Positions 15,581 to 24,957 of a stretch of DNA of 64,000 nt are shown here, piece after piece. Origin of the DNA: Natronoglycomyces albus (GTDB taxonomy: Bacteria > Actinomycetota > Actinomycetes > Mycobacteriales > Micromonosporaceae); contig NZ_CP070496.1 of NCBI RefSeq assembly GCF_016925535.1, positions 124,001-188,000 of the forward strand. The letters run 5' to 3'. Made by a program: the position numbers and the translations under genes. Position 1 is the first letter of the stretch. Every line of letters begins with the position of its first letter. The notes under the pieces are model-generated. The model did no database searches, had not been told where the DNA came from, and saw nothing but the letters and a program-made list of their open reading frames with translations.

Positions 15581-17077
15581 CTACACCGGTGCTGTGTGAG
15601 ACCTCTTTTCGGAATCGGAGCGTTGTGGTTGGAACTGGTCGCGCTCGTCGAACTCGTTGGGTTCGGCGGCGTCCCAGCCCTGGGCTCGGGTGCGGTTGTC
15701 CACCTTGGACAACTCCTCGGCCACATCTTCTTGTGAGCCCGGTTGTGCGGTGACATCCTCGGGCGGGTTGATCGCCACCGGCTGGTGTTGTGCCTGAGCG
15801 ATGCCAGAGGCTTCGGTCATTGGCGTAGCGCGGCGGGCCAGGGTCGACTTCCGCCGCGCCTTGGCGATGTAGGCGGCGAAGGCCGTCAACAGGGTGACGA
15901 TTCCGCCCAGCCACAATCCGGCGCGGGCTCCGTACATTTCGCTAATCCAGCCGACAATCGGCGCGCACAACGGTGTTGAGCCGATGAAGACCAGCATGTA
16001 AAGGGCCATGATCCGGCCCCGGTAGCGGTCGGCGACGCCCATTTGCACTCGCTGGTTGGCCGATTGACCCGCGAACACCATCGCGAAACCGGTCGGTACG
16101 AGGAGCATCATGGCGATGATGAACGTCGGGGCGAATCCGACGGCGGTTGTGCCGATGCCAAGGGCGAGGCAAGCGCCGAGGACGGTATAGATGCCTGGCC
16201 TGGTGTGGCGTTTGCCGCTGGCGAGCGCCCCGGCTAGCGCGCCCACCGACAGGCTGGTGATGAGCAGCCCGAAGGTATCGGCTCCGGAATGGAATTCGGT
16301 CTTGGCCAAGAGCGAGAGCGTGACGGGGAAGTTGAAGGCGAAACCGCCGACGAACAGCATCACCACTAGGACGAGGGTTAGGTCGGGGCGGGTGCGCAGG
16401 TAGCGAAGCGCATCGACGATTCCGGCGTTTTCCTTGCGCTCTTCGCGGCTGCGGGGTGCCACATGGAGCGGGCGGCCCAGCAAGGTGACCATGACGGCGA
16501 TGGGAACCAGCCAGGCGGCGGCATTGAGCGCGAGAACGACACCGGTGTTGGTCAGGGCGATGAGCAGGCCAGCGACTGCGGGACCGGTGATGCGGCCGAT
16601 GTTGAAGGTCGCGGAGTTGAGCGCCAGCGCGTTGGGGAGGGTTTCGGAGTCGACCAGTTCGGCGGCGAAGGCTTGCCTGGAGGGCCCTTCGAGGGCACTG
16701 GTGGTGCCAAAGCAGAGCATGAAGAGGTAGACGTGCCAGAGCTCGGCGTTGCCGTTGAGGACGGTGATGGCAAGGACGCTGGTCATGAGGACGTTGCAGA
16801 CGCCGCCCAGGAGGAGGACTTTGCGTTTGTCGAAGCGGTCTGCGAGTCGTCCGCCGAGGAGGGAGAGGACGAGGAAGGGGCCAAATTGCAGGGCCATCGC
16901 GGTGCCGAGTGCCGTTCCTGAGTCACCGGTGAGTTCAAGGACGAGCCAGCTGGTTGCGGTCATTTGCAGCCAGAATCCGATGGTGGCTACGACTTGGCCG
17001 GAGATGTAGACCCGGTAGTTGCGCACCTGGAGGGCTCGGAAGGTGTCTTTGAAGTGGTGGCTCAGTATGGGTGACAT
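15581..17077 (-). CDS. Major facilitator superfamily exporter (MFS_3/EntS-like)
   Basis: 498 residues from ATG 17077, with AAGGAG about 12 bases upstream; an in-frame ATG at 17155 would add 26 residues. Twelve membrane segments, with the conserved loop GGRLADRFDKRKVLL after helix 2 and SRQAFAAELVDSETLPNALALNSATFN typical of the transmembrane secretion effector (EntS) branch. An 85-residue hydrophilic acidic tail follows the last helix. Family members export siderophores, macrolides and other small molecules; the substrate is not known here. The upstream palindrome (17291-17329) suggests control by a TetR-type repressor, although no such gene is adjacent. Confidence 0.85.
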   Translation of the reverse strand: MSPILSHHFKDTFRALQVRNYRVYISGQVVATIGFWLQMTATSWLVLELTGDSGTALGTAMALQFGPFLVLSLLGGRLADRFDKRKVLLLGGVCNVLMTSVLAITVLNGNAELWHVYLFMLCFGTTSALEGPSRQAFAAELVDSETLPNALALNSATFNIGRITGPAVAGLLIALTNTGVVLALNAAAWLVPIAVMVTLLGRPLHVAPRSREERKENAGIVDALRYLRTRPDLTLVLVVMLFVGGFAFNFPVTLSLLAKTEFHSGADTFGLLITSLSVGALAGALASGKRHTRPGIYTVLGACLALGIGTTAVGFAPTFIIAMMLLVPTGFAMVFAGQSANQRVQMGVADRYRGRIMALYMLVFIGSTPLCAPIVGWISEMYGARAGLWLGGIVTLLTAFAAYIAKARRKSTLARRATPMTEASGIAQAQHQPVAINPPEDVTAQPGSQEDVAEELSKVDNRTRAQGWDAAEPNEFDERDQFQPQRSDSEKRSHTAPV

Positions 17078-17290
17078 TGGTGCTGGGGCACTCCTTGTGG
17101 TGGTGGCTGCTCGGTGATGGTCTGCCGCTGTTGCGGCGGGCCTCCTGTTCGTCATCGCGCCGCAGTAAAGGCCCTGCCGTCCGCTGCCAATGGCAAGCGG
17201 GCGCGGGCCTCAGGGGCGAAAATGGCGTGGTCCTGCGTGTGGTCTATCGGTGCCGAGGGGCTGGGTGTCGATGTTGAAACAGTCGACTAG

Positions 17291-17329
17291 CCGGTCGGCT
17301 AGTAACTAACATACCTACTAGCCGACCGG
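17291..17329 (-). promoter_or_regulatory. Palindromic operator overlapping the MFS promoter
   Basis: CCGGTCGGCTAGT (17291-17303) and ACTAGCCGACCGG (17317-17329) are exact 13-bp inverted repeats separated by 13 bp. Each arm is itself nearly palindromic around CTAGCCGGTCGGCTAG. On the reverse strand TTGCTT, 17 bp, TATGTT form a promoter whose spacer and start region contain the arms. The layout fits repression of the MFS gene; the repressor is unknown. The rest of 17078-17722 shows no gene. Confidence 0.65.
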
Positions 17330-17722
17330 TAAGCAACTGGTTTTGACGTCCGCCACACTTTTCGTCTCAACTATTGGAATGGCCATCACTATGGTGGCAG
17401 TGTTTGCGCAGCTAGCCATGAAAGGGCTAACCGCAGGCGCCGGAATCTTCACTCGTGAAGGTGAGTCCAGGGCGTAGCCAGCGGCGAGTGCTAATCGGCC
17501 AAGCAGCAGTTGACAGCCCCAGATTGAGGACGAGCCTATACCGCAAGGGCACCGAGCCATATCCCACGCGCAGCAGTGCCGAGGCGGTCCGTACTCAGAA
17601 ACCGAAGCAAGGAAGCGCCTACCCTGGGCTCGAAAAAACCGCTCGGGCAAGGCGGCACCTGGCCGGTCGTCTCACCTAAGCGGTTCTCGATCCCATCGCC
17701 AAAAGCGACGGGCATGGTCCTA

Positions 17723-18853
17723 TTATTCCGAACGCGAGCTGGTCGCGGAGCCAAACAGCACATCATCCCAAGCAGGGAGACGATTGCGGGGCCTCGATGA
17801 CGACGCCGAGCGCGCACCAGAGGCCGCGCCGGAAGCCGCAAGTGGCAGCCCGTCGTCCATGTCCGGCTGTTCGTCGGTGTGCGGTTCGGATGAACCCACG
17901 CGGCTGGCTGGCCGTAGCACCGCCAGCGAGGGAACTTCAGGCGTGTCCTTTGGCTCGGGAACCGAGGTACCGGGAAGGCCCAGCGGAGCCGTCTTCTTTT
18001 CGGCGCGGCCACCGTCGTCGAGCGGACGCTCCAACACCTCACGCAGGCGGTCTCGACGCAGCGGATCGCCCTCGGCATCCGCGGTCGAATCCGATCCGCC
18101 GGTGACTCCGTGGAGCGGATCCCGCGAGGGACGTGCCGGAGACGAAGTGGGTCGAGTGCGTGCTCGCGGGGCGCTCGTGCGGCCGGTATCGAGCCGATCG
18201 ACGCTCACCGAATCGCTATCGTCCTCATTGGCCTGTGGGGCCGGAGTCGACAGGAACTGTGCCATCTCGTCATCGGGCGAAACGCTCTGCCGAGAACGGT
18301 CCAGTTGCCAGCGAGCCATGGCCGTGGATTTGCCACTGGCCCACGAAGCCTGGATTCGCCAGGAACCGTCTTCGAGTCGCCACGCGTCCCACGACACCGA
18401 CTCGGGGTCGACTCCATGGGTTCCTAGCTTCGCGTCGACGATAGTGGACATGCGTTCGCCGCGTTCCGACGTGGCAAGGCGGGCGCGCCTGGCCGCTTGG
18501 GCGAGCATCGCGCGTTCTTGCAGCACGGGTCCGGCGTAACGCAGGACCCGATCGACCTGGACTCCTGCGGAGCGGGCGATGTCCTCGGCGGATTCGCCAG
18601 TGCGGATGCGCGTCTGGATATCGCGCGGAGACAGGGAGATCGGTTTGGCGCTAGATCCCTCGCCAGCGCTGGTGCCGCCTGCTTGGTCGGCTTTTGTCGG
18701 CGAGGATGACGCGCTGGTGCCTGAGCCCAGCTTGTCGTCGACGGCGCTAGAGATGCGCTCGTCAAGTGGCAGTGCGAGCAGGCGGCCGAGCTCGTCTGCT
18801 AGCACCAAGGCTTGGCCGTCCTCAGAGAGGGCGACGAACCGTACTGGCCTCAT
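17723..18853 (-). CDS. sepH: Septation protein SepH (DUF3071)
   Basis: 376 residues from ATG 18853, chosen because AGGGG lies eight bases upstream and the family begins MRPVRFVALSEDG; GTG 18862 is the alternative. The N-terminal DUF3071 domain (about 1-170) includes a helix-turn-helix-like stretch (SPRDIQTRIRTGESAEDIARSAGVQVDRVLRYAG). A long disordered linker follows and ends in the conserved C-terminal motif LPAWDDVLFG. Known role in Streptomyces: a cytoplasmic protein that stimulates FtsZ assembly at sporulation and vegetative septa. Monocistronic here. Confidence 0.9.
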   Translation of the reverse strand: MRPVRFVALSEDGQALVLADELGRLLALPLDERISSAVDDKLGSGTSASSSPTKADQAGGTSAGEGSSAKPISLSPRDIQTRIRTGESAEDIARSAGVQVDRVLRYAGPVLQERAMLAQAARRARLATSERGERMSTIVDAKLGTHGVDPESVSWDAWRLEDGSWRIQASWASGKSTAMARWQLDRSRQSVSPDDEMAQFLSTPAPQANEDDSDSVSVDRLDTGRTSAPRARTRPTSSPARPSRDPLHGVTGGSDSTADAEGDPLRRDRLREVLERPLDDGGRAEKKTAPLGLPGTSVPEPKDTPEVPSLAVLRPASRVGSSEPHTDEQPDMDDGLPLAASGAASGARSASSSRPRNRLPAWDDVLFGSATSSRSE

Positions 18854-19030
18854 CCCCTTCACCCCTTGCCCTATCTCAGTGGCGCGTTTCAGTTCTGCAG
18901 CTTTGTGGGAAATGCTCAGATCTAATGCGTGTTTGTCAGTCTAATGCGCTGTGGTTGCGCGATTCTGTTCAACCGTACCGGTAATCGACCACTGCCGGGA
19001 GGGTTCGCGTGGACTTAGTTAGGCCATCTC

Positions 19031-19059
19031 TTGCTGTGGGTGGGATTGTGGAGTACATT
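19031..19059 (+). promoter_or_regulatory. Leaderless promoter of the DUF2530 gene
   Basis: TTGCTG (19031-19036), a 17-bp spacer and TACATT (19054-19059) lie seven bases before the GTG at 19067. Transcription should begin at the start codon. Confidence 0.6.
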
Positions 19060-19066
19060 AGCGCGC

Positions 19067-19429
19067 GTGTCGCCCAATCATTCTGCTGGTGAGGCCAGTT
19101 CCTCCGAGCCCGAAACCTCCGGTGAAGCCTCGGCTTTCCCTTCGGCTCTGGCCTGGCTACAGCGGTACCCCGATCAGCCCGCCCCCCAGCCGCGGCGCAT
19201 GAGAATGACCCCCATCGGGGTAGCTGGAACGATGATATGGGCCGTCGCCGCCGCTGTCTTGACGTTTTTCCACGAGGACTTGAAAGCCGCCGATGTGGGA
19301 TGGCTGTTGACGTGCGCGCAATTGGGGATAGTGATCGGGATCATCGGCACGGTGGTCATGGTCGTGCATGACCGGCGAGGAGTCCGCGCCAACGGAGCGC
19401 TACGGGAACATCCCGACGACAGCGAATAG
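19067..19429 (+). CDS. DUF2530 two-helix membrane protein
   Basis: 120 residues from GTG 19067, preferred over ATG 19031 because the ATG would lie in the promoter. A hydrophilic N-terminal part is followed by two membrane helices (GVAGTMIWAVAAAVLTFF; LLTCAQLGIVIGIIGTVVMVV) separated by a short acidic loop, then VHDRRG and a hydrophilic tail. This is the DUF2530 layout, a small actinobacterial family of unknown function. It is commonly found close to the DUF3027 and futalosine genes in Micromonospora-like genomes, as here. Confidence 0.75.
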   Translation: MSPNHSAGEASSSEPETSGEASAFPSALAWLQRYPDQPAPQPRRMRMTPIGVAGTMIWAVAAAVLTFFHEDLKAADVGWLLTCAQLGIVIGIIGTVVMVVHDRRGVRANGALREHPDDSE

Positions 19430-19469
19430 CGGCTGAAATAAAGAAGACTTCGGCGACTTGTTAAACAAC

Positions 19470-19570
19470 GAGGCTTATGCAAAAGTGCAAATTCAAGGCC
19501 GCAGGAGGCGAAGTCTACGCAGGTAAACGAGCCGACGAGAACGCTGAAAAGTGCCTTTTGCATAGGCCTC
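19470..19570. repeat. MITE-like repeat, copy A (about 101 bp)
   Basis: Bounded by GAGGCTTATGCAAAAG and CTTTTGCATAGGCCTC, which match as inverted repeats at 15 of 16 positions. The interior is homologous, in opposite orientation, to the elements at 33745-33844 and 27104-27187 (shared core CGTCGGCTCGTTTACCTGCG on the complement). No coding capacity. It lies between convergent genes. Confidence 0.75.
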
Positions 19571-19680
19571 AACGCAAACCTCGCCTGCGGCGGGGTTGCA
19601 TCAGCCCCTAAACACAACCATCGAGGGCACAGCGAACGCTCCTGTAAAGAGCACTCAATTGCGTAGGATGCGGCTAGCGC

Positions 19681-20487
19681 TTAGAGCTGATCGGGGCTTT
19701 CATCGTCATAGACCACACCCGTGCGGTCTATATTGGACTCGTCAATCTGGATAAAGTCCGAGATTTCCGAATGCGCCCCACAACCGTGATCCGCCGAAAC
19801 CGCCCGGCCGTCGTCACTGGCAAAGGAATTCGCGCACACACCGAATACCTGCCGCATCGAACCGGCCAGCGGAAGATAAAAACCACACGTCCCACAGCGC
19901 GCCGCGTCCGGAGCCGACTTCGCCGCGTCCGACTTCGGCCCACCCGGACCCTCATACCAGCGCTGCGCCGCCTCCTGGCGGCCCTCCCGGTTGAGCACCC
20001 GCTTGCGGCCAACCCCCAGCTCGTAGGCGACCTCTTCCACCGCGTCGTCTTCCGAATACTGGTAGGCGGGCATCAGACGATCGTCGTCCTCTTCGGTCGG
20101 CAGGATCTCACCCACGCCGACATCCCCGGCCTCAACTCGCTCCGACCACGGAACCCACGCCGGAGCGCGCAAAGCGTCCGGTCCTGGCAACAGCGCCGAC
20201 TCGCACACGGTCGCCGTCCGAGCACGCGAGACGCGCGTCACCACCACGGCCCAACGCCAACCGCGATAACCGGGCAGCGTGCACTCAAAGAAATGCGTCA
20301 CTGTGCGCTCAGCCTCTGGCTCCGCGCACAGATATTCGCCCACTCCTTCGGCGACGTCGGCAATGGCCTCACGCGCCAAATCAGTCGCCTCGGCACAAAT
20401 CTTGTCCAGGCGCGGTTTCGCCCCCTTGCGCTTACTAGCGGCAACGGCGGCGTCGTCAGTGGTCTCAGTCGAAGAGCTCTGTGGCAC
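19681..20487 (-). CDS. DUF3027 protein with possible zinc-binding cysteines
   Basis: 268 residues from GTG 20487; TATGCT six bases upstream suggests a leaderless mRNA. The conserved middle part (EYLCAEPEAERTVTHFFEC, then YRGWRWAVVVTRV) and an acidic hinge (DRLMPAYQYSEDD) match DUF3027, an actinobacteria-specific family of unknown role. The C-terminal third carries CGTCG, VCANS and HGCGAH, five cysteines and histidines that could bind a metal. It is divergent from mqnB, a common arrangement. Its conservation suggests a housekeeping role, but none is known. Confidence 0.8.
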   Translation of the reverse strand: MPQSSSTETTDDAAVAASKRKGAKPRLDKICAEATDLAREAIADVAEGVGEYLCAEPEAERTVTHFFECTLPGYRGWRWAVVVTRVSRARTATVCESALLPGPDALRAPAWVPWSERVEAGDVGVGEILPTEEDDDRLMPAYQYSEDDAVEEVAYELGVGRKRVLNREGRQEAAQRWYEGPGGPKSDAAKSAPDAARCGTCGFYLPLAGSMRQVFGVCANSFASDDGRAVSADHGCGAHSEISDFIQIDESNIDRTGVVYDDESPDQL

Positions 20488-20578
20488 GTTCCCAGCATAG
20501 GTCAGGAATCATCGCCGTGCCGTCGGCCCCATGCCCACCGGCGACCAATATGGGGCAGCTCACGTGGACAATTGAGCT

Positions 20579-21214
20579 ATGTCGCTGTTGATAGTCACCG
20601 CTGTGGAGGCCGAAGCCCAGGCAGTGCGCACCGCCTTTGCCAGCCGCCCTGGCCCCACCGTCATCGCCGGGGGCGTGGGCCCCACCGCCGCCGCCGCCGC
20701 GACCGCGCGAGCGATCGCGCTGGCCGAAGCCGCGCAGCGGCCCTTTCGAGCCGTCATCAACGCGGGCGTCGCCGGAGCGTTCGCGGGTCGAGCCCACATC
20801 GGCGATGTCATGATCGCCACCGCCTGCGTCGCCGCCGAATTGGGCGTGACCCTGCCAGATCGGCATCAGCCACTGGACGAGCTGGGGTTTGGCACCAACC
20901 GCCTCACCTGCTCTGGCGAACTGACCAAGGCCCTGGAAGGCCGCAGAGGCCAGTTCCTTACCCTCGCGGCCATCACCGGCTCGCCCGAACTGGCCGCGAG
21001 CCTGGCCGATCGCTATCCCGACGCGCTGGGCGAGGCGATGGAAGGATTCGGCGTCGCGCAGGCGGCCGACGCGGTCGGCCTGCCGTTCGCCGAAGTTCGC
21101 ACCGTCTCCAACCTGGTGGGCGACCGTGACGTGGCCGGATGGGATTGGGAGGCAGCCTTCGCCAGCCTGACCAAAGCCTTCCAAACCTACCCGGAGGTCG
21201 CCGATGCCCACTGA
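20579..21214 (+). CDS. mqnB: Futalosine hydrolase
   Basis: 211 residues of the nucleoside phosphorylase/MTAN fold. Family features seen: LLIVTAVEAEAQAV at the start, VIAGGVGPTAAAAATA, the NAGVAGAF glycine loop, and EAMEGFGVAQAA followed by VRTVSNLVGDRD. It cleaves futalosine to hypoxanthine and dehypoxanthine futalosine in the futalosine route to menaquinone, in the cytoplasm. The stop overlaps the mqnD start by 11 bases, so the two form an operon. The upstream route genes mqnA and mqnC are not in this window. Confidence 0.92.
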   Translation: MSLLIVTAVEAEAQAVRTAFASRPGPTVIAGGVGPTAAAAATARAIALAEAAQRPFRAVINAGVAGAFAGRAHIGDVMIATACVAAELGVTLPDRHQPLDELGFGTNRLTCSGELTKALEGRRGQFLTLAAITGSPELAASLADRYPDALGEAMEGFGVAQAADAVGLPFAEVRTVSNLVGDRDVAGWDWEAAFASLTKAFQTYPEVADAH

Positions 21215-22028
21215 ACTGCACTTGGCGCACTCCCCGTGCCCCAACGACACCTTTATCTACCACGCTTGGACCCAGGGGCTGCTCGAGGCCGCGCCACCGG
21301 TGCGCCTGACGTTTGCCGACATTGACATCACCAACACCGCTTGCCAACGCGGAGAATTCGACGTGGCAAAAGTGTCCTTCGCCGCGCTGCCGTACTTGGC
21401 CCAGGATTGGCAGCTGCTACCCACCGGAGGGGCGTTGGGTCGCGGCTGTGGACCACTGGTGGTGACGAAGTCGCTGCGGCGACGTGAGGACCTCAATGGG
21501 GCACGCATCGCCGTGCCCTCGCAGCGCTCGACCGCCTATTTGCTGTTTCGCCTGTGGGCCGAGGGGATTTCTCCCCAACACGTTGAGGTGGTGTCGTTCG
21601 ACCAGATCATGCCGCAAGTACTCAACGGCACATATGATGCGGGTCTGGTTATTCACGAGGCCCGCTTCACCTATGAGTCGCTGGGTTTGAGCTGCCTGGA
21701 GGACTTGGGCCAGTGGTGGGAATCGACCACTGGCGCACCGATTCCCCTGGGCGCGATAGTGGCCAAGCGGGAACTGGACCCAGAACCGATTACCGAAGCG
21801 ATCAGATCGTCCCTTAAACACGCGTGGGCCCATCCGGAAGCATCACGCGCCTATGTGGCCGAGCATGCCCAGGAACTGTCAGCCCAGGTATGCCAGGCGC
21901 ACATCGACCTATACGTCAACGAGTTCAGCTACGACTTGGGGGAACAGGGACGCGCCGCAGTAGAGACGCTGCTGGGACGCGCCGAGAAAATTGGGCTGGT
22001 GCCAGGCGGGAAATCCTGGTTCGATTAA
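21204..22028 (+). CDS. mqnD: 1,4-dihydroxy-6-naphthoate synthase
   Basis: 274 residues of the MqnA/MqnD periplasmic-binding-like fold. The N-terminal HLAHSPCPNDTFIYHAW is the family signature, followed by DVAKVSFAALPYL and the hinge sequence DAGLVIHEARFTY, with a substrate histidine in VIHE. It converts cyclic dehypoxanthine futalosine to 1,4-dihydroxy-6-naphthoate for menaquinone. The start ATG 21204 lies inside mqnB with GGAGG ahead of it, which supports coupled translation. Length is normal for the family. Confidence 0.92.
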   Translation: MPTELHLAHSPCPNDTFIYHAWTQGLLEAAPPVRLTFADIDITNTACQRGEFDVAKVSFAALPYLAQDWQLLPTGGALGRGCGPLVVTKSLRRREDLNGARIAVPSQRSTAYLLFRLWAEGISPQHVEVVSFDQIMPQVLNGTYDAGLVIHEARFTYESLGLSCLEDLGQWWESTTGAPIPLGAIVAKRELDPEPITEAIRSSLKHAWAHPEASRAYVAEHAQELSAQVCQAHIDLYVNEFSYDLGEQGRAAVETLLGRAEKIGLVPGGKSWFD

Positions 22029-22158
22029 TGCTCGGGCCCACCGCGGGGCATTGGTCGCCAGTAGCGTCTATCCTCAGGCGGGACGGTCCCGGTCGTCCAA
22101 TATGGTCGGGCAATGAGGCGCTAGCGTCTCACCCGGCCCGGATACGAAAGGGTGTGTA

Positions 22159-22554
22159 GTGCCAACAGGTCGAGTCAAGTGGTTTGACAGCGACAAGGGC
22201 TTCGGATTTCTCTCCCGCGAGGAGGGAAAGGACGTCTTTGTGCACCGCGACAATTTGCCCGAAGGCGTGACCGAACTGGTCGCCGGGCAGAAAGTCGAGT
22301 ATGGAGTGATCGATACCCGGCGTGGAGTGCAAGCCATGTCGGTGGAGATCCTGTCGCCTCCGGCCAAGGCAGCCGCCCCTGAGAAAAAGAGCGAACGGTC
22401 GCCCGAAGAACTGGCCAGCCTGCTTCAGGACGCATTGCAGGTGATTGAGTCGCAGATCTTGCCGCCGCTATCGCGCGGCCGTCGACCCGACCGCAAGATC
22501 GCATCGAGAGTCTCCGAGGTCATGCGGGCCGTCGCCGACGAGCTGGAGGGTTGA
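22159..22554 (+). CDS. Cold-shock domain protein with C-terminal extension
   Basis: 131 residues from GTG 22159 with GAAAGGG upstream. Residues 1-67 are a cold-shock domain with both RNA-binding motifs (KGFGFLSRE and DVFVHRDNL). The C-terminal 60 residues (EELASLLQDALQVIESQILPPL...) form a charged helix, as in the larger actinobacterial CspB-type proteins, against about 67 residues for ordinary Csp. Role: single-stranded RNA/DNA binding and RNA chaperoning. Monocistronic. Confidence 0.88.
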   Translation: MPTGRVKWFDSDKGFGFLSREEGKDVFVHRDNLPEGVTELVAGQKVEYGVIDTRRGVQAMSVEILSPPAKAAAPEKKSERSPEELASLLQDALQVIESQILPPLSRGRRPDRKIASRVSEVMRAVADELEG

Positions 22555-22626
22555 GACGAGCCAGCTAGTGCCCAGGTGAGTCATCGGCCCCTAGCTGGTG
22601 TGCATTGTCGCCGGGTATGTCCGCCC

Positions 22627-24678
22627 TCAGGTGTTCTCCCCGGCGCGGGCGTCTTCGGCGATAGCTAGCAGCGCTGCGGGCGTCGTGGTCTGCTTACGCT
22701 GCACGGTGTCGGGGATTTCGGGGTGCTCGGCTCGCCGGGCCTGCCGTCGATCCACCAGTACCTCCCCGGCCGCGTCCTCGGCCACCGGGGACCGGCCGGT
22801 GGCCCGAAGCCGCTCCATGAGCGTGCGCCGGGCGGTCGCTGTGACGAGAACCGTCGGCGCCAACTGGCGCAGTTTCAGGTCGCTCAGGCGTGAATCGGCC
22901 AGGATCTGGGCCAGTTCCTCAGGTGAATCGCTGCGAATGTAAGTAGAGGCGACCCCAACCCGGGTGCCACCGTGCTGCTTCGCGACCCCGGTCAGCAGAT
23001 ACCGCACCGGTTGCGGCAGCGGCTTGTCCGAGCGTTCGACGAGGCGTTTTTCGACCTCGTCGATGTCGTAGCCCGAGTCCAAGGCGCGGCGAATGCTCGC
23101 TTCGTTGAGCCGCCAGACGGTCACGTTCGCGCCCTTTGGGTCTCGGTCGGCCAACAGCTCCAACTCGGTGAACAGTGACGCCGAAGGAGTGCCTGTGACC
23201 ATGATCGAAAGGTCGGACTGGACCACGATCTGATCGGTCGTCTCCGGCAAATGGATGCTCAACACCGTCTCGGCGGTGTCATCACGCTCAAACCCGAGCG
23301 GGTCGTCGTCCACATTGCGTTCCAGGTCGGCCAGTAGCTGCGCAGCGTAGGAGGTCAGGGTCAACGGCGGACCCGGCTTCACCGAGGCGATGACCAGCAG
23401 CCCCCATTGTTGCGCTTCGGCGATCGTCGTGGCCACACATTCGGCCAGATTCTTACGCGGCCACAGCCACCGCGCCAGATCGCAGATGTCCTCGCTGGTG
23501 CCGCAGGAGTCGATCAGCCAGTGCAATACCTGGCTGCGCACCCACGGCAAGTTCGTACGTTCCAATCCGTTTCCCAGCACAGCCGGACGGGCCGCGGTGT
23601 TGGTGTCCTCCTCCAGACGCGACAGATCGCGGGTGGTCAGCAACCATGCTTGTGCCAAGCGGGTCCAGCGTTGGGCGCGCGGCAGGGCCCGCCAGGAATC
23701 GAAGTTGCGCGACGGCAGGAAACCGTCGTCACTCAAACCGAGCAACCCGGCGCTGTAGGTCGTCTCCAATAGACTCGCGATCTCCTTGGGCGAGCGCCCC
23801 AGGCTGGTGGCGAGCCTTCGCAGCACCGTGGTGCCGACCCCGCCGGTCCGTAGTGGCTTGGCCGGAGTCTCGGCCAGCATATTGAGCAGGTCCTCAACTT
23901 GGGTGAGGACGTTGTCGGCCTGGGTGGCGACACTACCGGGACCAGAGGTGAGATTCGCGGGCAACTCGTCTAGCTGCGGGGGCTGCGGTCGCGAGCGGCC
24001 CAAGGGGCCCGCTTCGCGTCGCAACAACACACCCATTTCGCGCGGCAGCTCGACCGTCGTCGGCCCGATGGGAACCACGAGGTGATGGTCGAGCAGAAAC
24101 GCCGCCGCCGAGTTCTCCTCAGGGCTGAAGGCGTCACTGACCTGACCCACCGGCGGGCCCGAGGCCAGCCGTTCCAGCATTTGTTGGGCGGCGGTGGGCG
24201 CTTCCAGGACGGTGCGCCGCAGCCGCGCGCCCACCGCCGCTAGCGCGGCGGCGTCGTCATCCAGTTGCGCGGCGGGGCGACCGAGCCCGGCCGGGTAGGG
24301 CCCCAGTACCGATGGCAGGTCGGAGGGAAGGCGCAGGTCTTCCTCCGGGCCCCACAACAGCGCTTGGTGCCGTAGTTGCGCCAGCGGCTGTGTCCACTCG
24401 TGTGGGTCCAGGCCCATCGACTTGATTGAACTCAGGGTGGGGGTGGCACCGGCGGGGGTGGCCAGTGTCAGGGCCTCCAAGAGGCGAAGTTGGGCTTCGT
24501 TGAGGTTGTCGACGGCCTTTCGTAGAGAGGCGGTCGTGGTGGCGCGAGCCGCGAGGGCCGCCAAGTCGCGCGGCGGGGGATACGCCAGGTCCGGACGCAG
24601 TGCCAGAAGGGTGGCCAGCGCGCGGTCGTCTCGACGGGACAACTCGTCGCGCAGACTGGATGCAGGGGTTGGTCGCAT
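22627..24678 (-). CDS. Helicase-associated (XPB/Ssl2 N-terminal-like) protein
   Basis: 683 residues from ATG 24678; the longer frame to 24723 starts in the promoter (TACCGT lies seven bases before 24678). The N-terminal half has winged-helix-like segments (SLRKAVDNLNEAQLRLLEAL). The C-terminal third (VQSDLSIMVTGTP, then ELLADRD, SIRRALDSGYDIDEVEKRL and YLLTGVAKQHG) matches the helicase-associated domain adjoining XPB in actinobacteria. No DEAD helicase core is present, so it is probably a partner of a separately encoded XPB helicase in DNA repair. The partner is not in the window. Confidence 0.8.
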   Translation of the reverse strand: MRPTPASSLRDELSRRDDRALATLLALRPDLAYPPPRDLAALAARATTTASLRKAVDNLNEAQLRLLEALTLATPAGATPTLSSIKSMGLDPHEWTQPLAQLRHQALLWGPEEDLRLPSDLPSVLGPYPAGLGRPAAQLDDDAAALAAVGARLRRTVLEAPTAAQQMLERLASGPPVGQVSDAFSPEENSAAAFLLDHHLVVPIGPTTVELPREMGVLLRREAGPLGRSRPQPPQLDELPANLTSGPGSVATQADNVLTQVEDLLNMLAETPAKPLRTGGVGTTVLRRLATSLGRSPKEIASLLETTYSAGLLGLSDDGFLPSRNFDSWRALPRAQRWTRLAQAWLLTTRDLSRLEEDTNTAARPAVLGNGLERTNLPWVRSQVLHWLIDSCGTSEDICDLARWLWPRKNLAECVATTIAEAQQWGLLVIASVKPGPPLTLTSYAAQLLADLERNVDDDPLGFERDDTAETVLSIHLPETTDQIVVQSDLSIMVTGTPSASLFTELELLADRDPKGANVTVWRLNEASIRRALDSGYDIDEVEKRLVERSDKPLPQPVRYLLTGVAKQHGGTRVGVASTYIRSDSPEELAQILADSRLSDLKLRQLAPTVLVTATARRTLMERLRATGRSPVAEDAAGEVLVDRRQARRAEHPEIPDTVQRKQTTTPAALLAIAEDARAGENT

Positions 24679-24957
24679 CTGTATAACGGTACCCGCCCAA
24701 GATCCGAATCGGGTCCTTCGCAAGGCTGATCACTCAAGCGTCGAACCGCGACTCGCTGCGTTATTTTTGCAGGTGGGAGGAGCTGTGTGCGGAAATGGTG
24801 GCGGCTGATGAAGTAGCCAGACAGTGACGTGAGATCACGGTGGCTCCGCGCGGGAGGGCCCGCTTGGGTTTCGGGCCTCCTGCCCAGTGGGACCCATCCA
24901 CGGCGTTACCTTGAGGTTTGTATGCGTGAGGGTCGATTCGCTGTCAAAATGTGAAAC

